In this document: one piece after another, positions 8,694 to 15,446 of the stretch
How the letters are laid out: every line of letters starts with the position of its first letter
How positions within the stretch are numbered: the stretch's first letter is position 1
Assembly: GCA_041584015.1 (NCBI GenBank)
Contig: JBFHES010000023.1
Coordinates: 1-30,463, forward strand
Direction: 5' to 3'
DNA from: JBFHES01 sp041584015
Lineage (GTDB): Bacteria; Bacteroidota; Bacteroidia; Bacteroidales; M50B96
DNA length: 30,463 nt
Position numbers and translations under genes: made by a program
The notes under the pieces: generated by a model
What the model was told of the DNA's origin: nothing
Databases searched by the model: none
The model's input: the letters and a program-made list of their open reading frames with translations, nothing else

Positions 8694-9314
8694 TTAAATT
8701 GGCAGATGAACTACCTTTTTCGTTTCAAAGAAAGGTTCTTCAAAGAAATCAGCAATTTCATGAATCGTGCAATATCTTTTATATTGTGCTAACTCTTCAT
8801 CTAAATCGCCACCTTTTAGAGCAATAATGCCATTGGGTATCGCATTTACATCCTGATCTTTAAACTTATTAGTTACCCACTCAATAAACCGTGGCATCGC
8901 TGTAACAGCCCTCGAAACAACGAAATCAAATTTTGCCTTAACCTCCTCTGCCCTTTTCTGCTCAGCTTTTACATTGGTTAATCCAAGTGCCATTACCAGT
9001 TCATTCACCACTTTAATCTTCTTACCAATAGAATCGACAAGATGAAATTTACAATTAGGAAATAGAATGGCTAATGGTATGCCCGGGAAACCGCCGCCGG
9101 TACCAACATCTAGAATTGAACTACCATCTTTAAAGCTAACTACCTTGGCAATGGCCAATGAGTGCAGTACGTGCCGTTGATATAGTTCTTCAATATCTTT
9201 TCGTGAAACCACATTTATTTTATCGTTCCACTCGCTATACAACTCACCTAGCTGCGAGAATTGAGCAATCTGCAGCTCTGTCAAATTGCTAAAATATTTA
9301 TGAAGTATGTCCAA
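8694..9314 (-). CDS. rsmG: 16S rRNA (guanine527-N7)-methyltransferase RsmG
   Basis: A 206-residue cytoplasmic methyltransferase. The SAM-binding motif I is SILDVGTGGGFPGIPLAI (66-83), with the RsmG-specific N-terminal LYSEWNDKINVVSRKDIEELYQRHVLHSL and the later VSRAVTAMPRFIEW. RsmG methylates G527 of 16S rRNA in the decoding region. The frame contains no ATG before the domain; an in-frame TAA precedes, and the TTG at 9314 gives LDILHKYF, which aligns with the family N-terminus, so TTG is taken as start. It follows the ECF sigma gene by 12 bp and is probably co-transcribed with it. Confidence 0.95.
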   Translation of the reverse strand: MDILHKYFSNLTELQIAQFSQLGELYSEWNDKINVVSRKDIEELYQRHVLHSLAIAKVVSFKDGSSILDVGTGGGFPGIPLAILFPNCKFHLVDSIGKKIKVVNELVMALGLTNVKAEQKRAEEVKAKFDFVVSRAVTAMPRFIEWVTNKFKDQDVNAIPNGIIALKGGDLDEELAQYKRYCTIHEIADFFEEPFFETKKVVHLPI

Positions 9315-9326
9315 GTTTACTGGATA

Positions 9327-9929
9327 TTATTTAACATCCGAACTCTTTAGAATATTGAAGAGCAACTCTCTTGCTCTAAAAAGTTGAGCCTTGACAGTAC
9401 CTAAAGGTAACTCAAGCTCTTCAGATATCTCTTCGTAGGAGAACTCCTTGAAGTAACGTAATTCTATTAACTGTCTGTATCGTGGTTTTAAAGTAGCAAC
9501 CACCGTTTTCATTAATTTAGCCTTTTGCGACTTAATCATTGTTTCTTCAGGCGTAAGCACGTTTGCCTCCAGCACAATTGGGCGAACACTCTCCTCGTCT
9601 CCGTTATGCCCCTGATCGATACTTACGAGCGTTGCTCTCTTCTTGCGTAAATAATCGATACAGTTGTTTGTAGCAATTTTAAAAAGCCAGGTACTGAATG
9701 CGAACTGAGGACTGTACTGGTGTATATTCTTAAAAGCCTTCCCAAAGGTTTCTATTGTTAGATCGTCTGCATCATCACGATTATTAACCATTTTCAGCAA
9801 CATAAAGAAAATAGCATCACGATAGCGCGACATTAACTCTGCGTAGGCTTTTTGATCACCATCTCTGGCTAGCATTACTAAGCGATAATCCTCTTTACCT
9901 TTGTCCGATAGATTTGAATAACTTCCCAT
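9327..9929 (-). CDS. RNA polymerase ECF-type sigma factor
   Basis: About 200 residues from the ATG at 9929 (the TTG one codon upstream is less likely). Region 2 is intact: AYAELMSRYRDAIFFMLLKMVNNRDDADDLTIETFGKAFKNIHQY, then FSTWLFKIATNNCIDYLRKKR (2.3-2.4). Region 4 is ELRYFKEFSYEEISEELELPLGTVKAQLFRARELL with its helix-turn-helix. There is no region 1 or 3, so this is an ECF (group 4) sigma factor of the SigE-like type. No anti-sigma gene lies beside it; rsmG follows after 12 bp, a frequent arrangement for a constitutively expressed Bacteroidota sigma. The regulon is unknown. Confidence 0.93.
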   Translation of the reverse strand: MGSYSNLSDKGKEDYRLVMLARDGDQKAYAELMSRYRDAIFFMLLKMVNNRDDADDLTIETFGKAFKNIHQYSPQFAFSTWLFKIATNNCIDYLRKKRATLVSIDQGHNGDEESVRPIVLEANVLTPEETMIKSQKAKLMKTVVATLKPRYRQLIELRYFKEFSYEEISEELELPLGTVKAQLFRARELLFNILKSSDVK

Positions 9930-10044
9930 CAATAATTATATATAAAAGGCGAATTTAAAAATTATGATTATTATACAGTCAATTCTGTTAAAATTATTCT
10001 AACATTTTTATTAATAACAATATAAAAGACGAATAGTTCTTCAT

Positions 10045-10100
10045 TTCAGGGATATGGAACTGACCTTGTAATTTTTCATCCCTGAACTAATCTCCATATC
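10045..10100 (-). repeat. Overlapping inverted repeats, possible pseudoknot or alternative hairpins
   Basis: TTCAGGGAT (10045-10053) is complementary to ATCCCTGAA (10078-10086), and GATATGGA (10051-10058) is complementary to TCCATATC (10093-10100). The two pairings share bases 10051-10053 and are interleaved rather than nested. In the transcript they lie just after the DUF368 stop and about 115 nt before the sigma factor start. There is no T-tract, so an intrinsic terminator is unlikely. Confidence 0.5.
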
Positions 10101-10105
10101 TCAAG

Positions 10106-11068
10106 TTATTCGCTTACAGTTTTTGTTTCTGCAAACTTCTCCAGTGCCCAAATCGAAGCAACTCCGGCAACGACCAAAAGCGCAGACCAGATCACAACCA
10201 TATTAAAACTATCAGGCAACACTTGCTCATATCCGAATGTCTTTATAGAGCCCAGGATTGCTCCATTAGCATCTACATAGGCTCCATATTCGTTAACCGG
10301 AATAACTTCCCCCAGAGCATCAAAGGATTTCTTCCATGGCCATAAGATGCCCAACGACCCTAAAATAAAGCCTGTAAGAAGCGCTATTGTTTGATCCTTA
10401 TATTTTTTAAATATCCATGATAACAAATGTGAAAAGGCGATCAGACCAACTCCTGCACCAATCACAACCGGCAACAGAATAAAGATGTCGCGCTCATTCA
10501 CAGCATCAATCATAACCAGTTGATAATTGCCCATTAAAATTAGCACAAAAGATCCGGACAACCCGGGTAGAATCATACTACAAGCAGCTACCACTCCACA
10601 GATTATTAAATAATAGATTGAGCTATCTTCATTAGCAGGATTAAGAAATGTTAATGCAATTGCACTGCCCGCCCCAATAACAAACATAACAATAACGGCC
10701 AGATTCCATTTACCGATGGTTCTGCCAACAAAAAATACTGAGGCCAATATCAATCCGAAAAAATAGGCCCATATATAAATTGGATAATTCTCGAATAAAA
10801 AGCCAAAGAGCTTGGCAATACTAATAATACTAACACCAACACCCAGGAATAATGCAATTAAAAAACTTAAATTAACATGCTCAGCAAATTCCTTTAGTTT
10901 CCCTGACAACAAAAGCTTGAACGCTTTAACATCAAAGGATTTAATGGAGTGAATTAGTTTCTCAAAGATTCCGGTAATGAGCGCTATGGTACCACCTGAG
11001 ACACCAGGTATAACGTTAGCAGCACCCATTCCAATTCCCTTAAAGAATAATCCTATGTATTCTTTCAT
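10106..11068 (-). CDS. DUF368 family membrane protein
   Basis: A 320-residue polytopic membrane protein. The two DUF368 signature loops are present: FKGIGMGAANVIPGVSGGTIALITGIFE at residues 10-37 and SMILPGLSGSFVLILMGNY at about 163-181, an inverted-repeat-like pair of PGxSGG/S re-entrant motifs seen across the family. About nine hydrophobic segments are visible. The family includes proteins linked to recycling of the undecaprenyl-phosphate carrier (the PopT/DUF368 group); transport of that lipid is a family-based inference. The start lies 23 bp after the TPR gene stop on the same strand, so the two form an operon. Confidence 0.92.
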   Translation of the reverse strand: MKEYIGLFFKGIGMGAANVIPGVSGGTIALITGIFEKLIHSIKSFDVKAFKLLLSGKLKEFAEHVNLSFLIALFLGVGVSIISIAKLFGFLFENYPIYIWAYFFGLILASVFFVGRTIGKWNLAVIVMFVIGAGSAIALTFLNPANEDSSIYYLIICGVVAACSMILPGLSGSFVLILMGNYQLVMIDAVNERDIFILLPVVIGAGVGLIAFSHLLSWIFKKYKDQTIALLTGFILGSLGILWPWKKSFDALGEVIPVNEYGAYVDANGAILGSIKTFGYEQVLPDSFNMVVIWSALLVVAGVASIWALEKFAETKTVSE

Positions 11069-11091
11069 AAATAAAAATCTGTTTGCGTTAA

Positions 11092-12513
11092 TTATTTTTC
11101 GCTTGGTTTATCAAAATTTGCAAGTAGTAATTTAAGATCTTCATGCTCTTTTAACTCAGGATAAAAGTCGAACAAGTCGGAAACCAGCTCCTTATTAATG
11201 TTCAGTGCTTTTTGAAAATGTGACAAGCCCATATTTACATCATCTTTTAAAAGCCATAAAGCGGCTAAATGATAATGTATATCGGCATCCTCTACATTCA
11301 ACTCCAACGCCTCATTCAAACTATAAATTCCTTTTCCAATCTGTCCCATTTGATAAAGCACATACGACAAATTAAACCAAGCCTCAGCATCGTGGGGATC
11401 AATCTCGGTTACCTTCTTAAATGACTTTAAGCTCTCCTCTAAATTATTCTCTTTAAGGAAAATTTTTCCGTTCAGAAACCAGTATTCAGAATTCTCATCA
11501 TCAAGTTCAATGGCCTTAGTAACGTTCTCCTTACTTGCCTCTACCTGATTGAGTTGATGCTGCACCATACTCAATCCAAAATAAGCATCCGGAAATTCAT
11601 CGTTCACTTTTATGGCCAAATTATAGTATTCTATTGCTGTATCAGGTGCCTCCAGCTTATCGTAACACTCAGCAATGTAGTAAAGTGCCTGCTCATTATC
11701 CGGCTCAACCTCAAGAAACTCCTCATACACCTTAATTGCTTCTTTAAATTTTTCGGAGTTTGCCAAGCTGTTGGCTTTATTAAAATAGGCCGAAGAGAAA
11801 TTTTCATTAATGGCTATTGCAAAATCGAATGCTTCAATGGCTTTTTGAAATTTATCTAAGCGATTGTAGTTATAACCTACATTAAACCATGCAGTTTCAG
11901 AGAACGGCTCTAAATCTAAATACACATTATAATAGCGGATACTCTCGGCGCTATTTCCTAACTTTTCATAAGCAAAAGCCAGTTCATAAATCACTTCGGT
12001 GTTTTGTGGATTTGCCTTATAAGCTCTTCGTAAATACTTTACCGATTCATCGTAATAAAAGAATTGATCGAATACACCGGCAATCTCAAAAAGCACTTCA
12101 TCCTTATTGTTGTATACAAAACCAATGGTTATTTCGAATTGCTCTCTTGCAGCAGGTATTTTGTTTAAATAAAGGTACAATCGTGCTTTCAGGAAGCTTA
12201 CATCAAAATTATTAGTTTCAATTATCTCAACCGCCTCAACTATTCTAAATGCTTCGCTAAAATTTCCTCTATCGATTAGGAGTTGAGCTTTTTTAAGCTG
12301 AATAGTTGTAGAGGCCGGATGTAACTCTCCGGCAAGCTCCGTGGCTCTTGTAGCAGAAGTATAATTTTCCTTGTCAATATAATAGTCAATAATATCCTCT
12401 AACTCCTCAACGTCGAAATAGGCATTTGTTTTATTCCGGATCATGTCCTCAAACCGAAATACCGCTTCCAACATCTCCTCATTCTCAAAAAAGTTATCTC
12501 TTTCTTCTCTCAT
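11092..12513 (-). CDS. Tetratricopeptide repeat protein
   Basis: A 473-residue soluble protein without a signal peptide, made of about twelve tandem 34-residue TPRs from residue 45 to 450. Clear units include NTEVIYELAFAYEKLGNSAESIRYY, SETAWFNVGYNYNRLDKFQKAIEAF, SSAYFNKANSLANSEKFKEAIKVYEE and DAEAWFNLSYVLYQMGQIGKGIYSL. TPR solenoids bind peptides and act as scaffolds; no catalytic domain is present. It leads an operon with DUF368. The probable promoter box lies at 12531-12538. No partner can be named. Confidence 0.9.
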   Translation of the reverse strand: MREERDNFFENEEMLEAVFRFEDMIRNKTNAYFDVEELEDIIDYYIDKENYTSATRATELAGELHPASTTIQLKKAQLLIDRGNFSEAFRIVEAVEIIETNNFDVSFLKARLYLYLNKIPAAREQFEITIGFVYNNKDEVLFEIAGVFDQFFYYDESVKYLRRAYKANPQNTEVIYELAFAYEKLGNSAESIRYYNVYLDLEPFSETAWFNVGYNYNRLDKFQKAIEAFDFAIAINENFSSAYFNKANSLANSEKFKEAIKVYEEFLEVEPDNEQALYYIAECYDKLEAPDTAIEYYNLAIKVNDEFPDAYFGLSMVQHQLNQVEASKENVTKAIELDDENSEYWFLNGKIFLKENNLEESLKSFKKVTEIDPHDAEAWFNLSYVLYQMGQIGKGIYSLNEALELNVEDADIHYHLAALWLLKDDVNMGLSHFQKALNINKELVSDLFDFYPELKEHEDLKLLLANFDKPSEK

Positions 12514-12530
12514 TTAGCGTCGGGTTTTTC

Positions 12531-12538
12531 CAAATGTA
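12531..12538 (-). promoter_or_regulatory. -7 promoter box for the TPR-DUF368 operon
   Basis: On the minus strand this reads TACATTTG, an exact TAnnTTTG match, ending 17 bp before the TPR start codon. No good -33 element is seen. The rest of the 296-bp divergent gap to the LutA-type gene shows nothing else that can be supported. Confidence 0.45.
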
Positions 12539-12809
12539 ACCATTTTCCATTTGCCTTAATTGCATGGTTAATAACTTTAGGAAAACTTAACACTTCCTAA
12601 ACTTATCCCACCCAGCAACACATTCAAACGTTCATCTCCCAATTACAAAACTCATTAACAAGATTTTAGCTCTTGACAACAAGCCTTATAATATTAAGTG
12701 CAAAGATTGCAAAAAACTTCATATAACAATAGCGACAATTTGAAGCATTCCATAAAGATGTTTAACACTAATTAATTTGTTACTTCGTAGGTCTAAAAAT
12801 CTATAAACG

Positions 12810-13541
12810 ATGATCATAGAATTATTCATTCCATGTTTTATTGATCAACTCTATCCGGAAACGGCACACAACATGGCAAAGCTGCTGAAGAAGCTTGGTC
12901 ATGAAGTAAGATACAACCCGGAACAGACCTGCTGTGGTCAGCTCTTTTTTAATAGCGGACACTGGAGGGAGGCTGAAAAATCTGCAGTAAATTTTCTGGA
13001 CAAATTTAATGAAGACACAATAATAGTAAGCCCGGGAGCAAGCTGTGTAGCCTATATTAAAAATCATTACGAGCAAATACTAACCGATTCAGCTTCGATA
13101 GATAAACTAAACAAGATTAAAGCAAACCTTTTTGAAATTACTGATTTCCTGGTAAACGTATTAAAAGTAGAAGATGTAGGTGCAACATTCCCGCATAAGG
13201 TATGCTATCATGATTCTTGCAGCGCTTTGCGCGAATACGGCATAAAAGAAGAACCACGAAAGTTGCTAGCTAAGGTTAAAGGTCTTGAACTTATTGAAAT
13301 GGAAAATGCTGAAGTATGCTGTGGATTTGGCGGCACCTTTGCCATTAAACATGAACCTATCTCAACGGCTATGGCAGAACAAAAACTTGAATATGCTCAG
13401 GCAACCTCAGCCGAATATATTGTAAGTACGGAGTCCTCTTGTTTACTTAATATGCAAGGCTATATAGGCAAACATGAGTTACCAATTAAAACAATTCATA
13501 TTATTGACATCCTAGCAGCTGACATAAAAAAAGAGAGCTAG
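12810..13541 (+). CDS. (Fe-S)-binding cysteine-rich domain protein, LutA/YkgE type
   Basis: A 243-residue cytoplasmic protein, full length for LutA. It contains two CCG (cysteine-rich) domains: Cys9 with CCG at 41-43 and Cys79, then CYHDSC at 132-137 with CCG at 170-172 and Cys211. Each domain is expected to hold an iron-sulfur cluster of the heterodisulfide-reductase HdrB-like type. In Bacillus the LutABC set oxidises L-lactate; YkgE is the E. coli counterpart. Neither a lutB nor a lutC gene lies beside it: upstream is the divergent TPR gene and downstream a convergent DUF3078 gene. The subunit identity is therefore firmer than the pathway. Confidence 0.88.
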   Translation: MIIELFIPCFIDQLYPETAHNMAKLLKKLGHEVRYNPEQTCCGQLFFNSGHWREAEKSAVNFLDKFNEDTIIVSPGASCVAYIKNHYEQILTDSASIDKLNKIKANLFEITDFLVNVLKVEDVGATFPHKVCYHDSCSALREYGIKEEPRKLLAKVKGLELIEMENAEVCCGFGGTFAIKHEPISTAMAEQKLEYAQATSAEYIVSTESSCLLNMQGYIGKHELPIKTIHIIDILAADIKKES

Positions 13542-13557
13542 TCATAGACTAACTCTC
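13526..13557 (-). terminator. Intrinsic terminator for the MscS-DUF3078 operon
   Basis: An 11-bp inverted repeat with one mismatch (13533-13543 pairing with 13547-13557) with a 3-nt loop, followed on the minus strand by seven T residues (13526-13532). The left arm contains the stop codon of the convergent LutA-type gene. Confidence 0.75.
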
Positions 13558-13580
13558 CCTGCTATATGGTCCTTATTGGT

Positions 13581-14453
13581 TTAGAAGTTGTAAGACAATC
13601 CTATGCCAAACACTTCTTTAAACTGTATCTCTTCAGTTTCTCCACCTGTTTCGGTTGGAAACTTCACATCGTAATCGTACAATAATTGGGTAGAAATATT
13701 AGCTGACAAATACTTGTTGATTTTCATTGCGATCAACACTTCCCAGTTAACATCAATCTTATCAGGATTATCAAGATAGTTTGAGAATAATTCTAATTTC
13801 GTTTGAAGGTTTACATTCTTTACCAACTCTTTTTTGTAAGCTGCTTTAATAAATCCACCAAACTCATTTCTAATCGTCTCACCAGCTTCAACACCAAAGG
13901 CACCTGCTGCTGAAAGTGTATCATCTGTTACAAAGGTTACTTTACCTGTTAAAGGTGCAATTAGCAAGCTAAAATTATCGTTTGGCTTGTAATCCATACC
14001 AAGAGCTATTGTAAGGTATCCAGGTGCCATAAGATTAGATATCGCCTTATCAGCATCTGTTGCATAATCAAACCCTTCGAACATTTGAGTTTTAAAATTA
14101 ACAAGACCACTATAGTACCAGTGCTTGAAAGCATACTGTCCTACTTTAGAAGAAATCTCAATTTTATCATCCGTTTTTCTTGAGTCTGCATCACTTTGCT
14201 TTAGCATTCCATAACCAAGATCAAAGGTATTGTCCCATGTAAACTTGTCCTTTTTGTAATTGGCAAATGCGTTTAAGAGCAGATTAGCCGACATTGAATT
14301 CTCACCACCAGCTGCCCAGTTGGTAAGCGACACTTGAGAGTAAGTTACACTTACAACTCCACCTGTCTTCCATGCGCTCTGAGGTTCTTGTTCCTGAGCG
14401 TTTACGGTTAATGCTAACATTGCAGCAAATACCAAAATAAATGTCTTTCTCAT
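13581..14453 (-). CDS. DUF3078 domain protein, probable outer membrane protein
   Basis: A 290-residue precursor with a signal peptide ending at about residue 19 (VNAQ). The diagnostic block is WKTGGVVSVTYSQVSLTNWAAGGENSMSANLLLNAFANYKK (28-68), followed by FTWDNTFDLGYGMLKQ, characteristic of the Bacteroidota-specific DUF3078 family. The rest is a series of amphipathic strands, and it ends in a phenylalanine (GLSYNF), the C-terminal signature of beta-barrel outer membrane proteins. Function unknown. The start is 18 bp after the MscS stop, so it is probably co-transcribed, and a terminator follows. Confidence 0.88.
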   Translation of the reverse strand: MRKTFILVFAAMLALTVNAQEQEPQSAWKTGGVVSVTYSQVSLTNWAAGGENSMSANLLLNAFANYKKDKFTWDNTFDLGYGMLKQSDADSRKTDDKIEISSKVGQYAFKHWYYSGLVNFKTQMFEGFDYATDADKAISNLMAPGYLTIALGMDYKPNDNFSLLIAPLTGKVTFVTDDTLSAAGAFGVEAGETIRNEFGGFIKAAYKKELVKNVNLQTKLELFSNYLDNPDKIDVNWEVLIAMKINKYLSANISTQLLYDYDVKFPTETGGETEEIQFKEVFGIGLSYNF

Positions 14454-14471
14454 CGTATTGAATTTTAAATC

Positions 14472-15284
14472 TTATAATTTGTGCAAATGTACATCGGTTT
14501 GTGGATAAGGAATAGATATTTTTTGCTTGTCAAATTCCTTCTTCACATTCTCGTTCATATCGAAGAAAATTCCCCAATAATCAGAAGACTTAGCCCAAAC
14601 GCGAACAGCAAAGTTAACTGAGCTATCAGCTAATTCAGAAACGGCAATAAACGGTGCAGGGTCAGTGAAAATTCTCTCATCAGCCTTAATTAATGCCATC
14701 AATGTTTCTTTTGCCTTATCAATGTCATCATCGTAACCAATTCCGAATGTAAAGTCGACTCTTCTTGTTTCTTCAGTTGAGTAATTTACCATTGAACCTG
14801 TTGAAAGAGGCCCATTAGGAATGATGATTGTTTTGTTATCAGGTGTTTTTAGAATAGTGTTAAAAATCTGAATTTCTTTAACACCACCAACATGTCCTTG
14901 TGCATCAATAACGTCTCCGACCTTAAATGGCTTAAAAATTAAAATCATAACACCACCTGCAAAATTTTGAAGTGTTCCTGAAAGTGCCATACCAATTGCA
15001 AAACCGGCAGCTGCTAATATGGCCACAAATGAAGTCATTTCTACTCCAACCATCTGAACTACAGAAATTACCAACATGATTTTCAAAATGGCAGAAAGAA
15101 GACTCACTAGAAATGGACGAAGAGATTCATCTATATCCTGTTTTTTCATCATCTTACTTACGCCTTTCGTAATCATCTTAATCACCCATAAACCAATGAT
15201 TAACGCCAAAACGGCTAATAATAAAGTAGGAGCATATTCCATAATCATGGTCACACCTTTGTCAATGTAATTGTTTAAATCCAT
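14472..15284 (-). CDS. Small-conductance mechanosensitive channel, MscS family
   Basis: A 270-residue inner membrane protein. TM1 is at about residues 15-37 and TM2 at about 62-84. The pore-lining TM3 is the Gly/Ala-rich AAAGFAIGMALSGTLQNFAGGVMILIF (91-117), followed by KPFKVGDVIDAQGHVGGVKEIQIFNTIL and the signature PNGPLSTGSMVNYS, then the cytoplasmic alpha/beta vestibule domain. The length is close to E. coli MscS (286). Such channels open under membrane tension and release solutes on hypoosmotic shock. It leads a two-gene operon with the DUF3078 gene. Confidence 0.95.
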   Translation of the reverse strand: MDLNNYIDKGVTMIMEYAPTLLLAVLALIIGLWVIKMITKGVSKMMKKQDIDESLRPFLVSLLSAILKIMLVISVVQMVGVEMTSFVAILAAAGFAIGMALSGTLQNFAGGVMILIFKPFKVGDVIDAQGHVGGVKEIQIFNTILKTPDNKTIIIPNGPLSTGSMVNYSTEETRRVDFTFGIGYDDDIDKAKETLMALIKADERIFTDPAPFIAVSELADSSVNFAVRVWAKSSDYWGIFFDMNENVKKEFDKQKISIPYPQTDVHLHKL

Positions 15285-15395
15285 CAGTACTTATTTTAGT
15301 TTAATTTATAATGTAATTTTGCCTAATACACCCTTAAGACAAACAGCCTTCTTTTTTGTTCACCCAATGGCTAATATACTTAAACTATTCGACAT

Positions 15396-15425
15396 AAAAA
15401 AAGGAAGAGCAACTGCTCTTCCTTT
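15396..15425 (-). terminator. Intrinsic terminator for the T9SS-secreted protein gene
   Basis: A perfect 12-bp inverted repeat (15400-15411 pairing with 15414-15425) around a 2-nt loop, ending on the minus strand in a run of seven T residues. It lies 21 bp downstream of the TAA of the gene at 15447. Confidence 0.9.
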
Positions 15426-15446
15426 CTATGTGTATGTTTTTTATAA

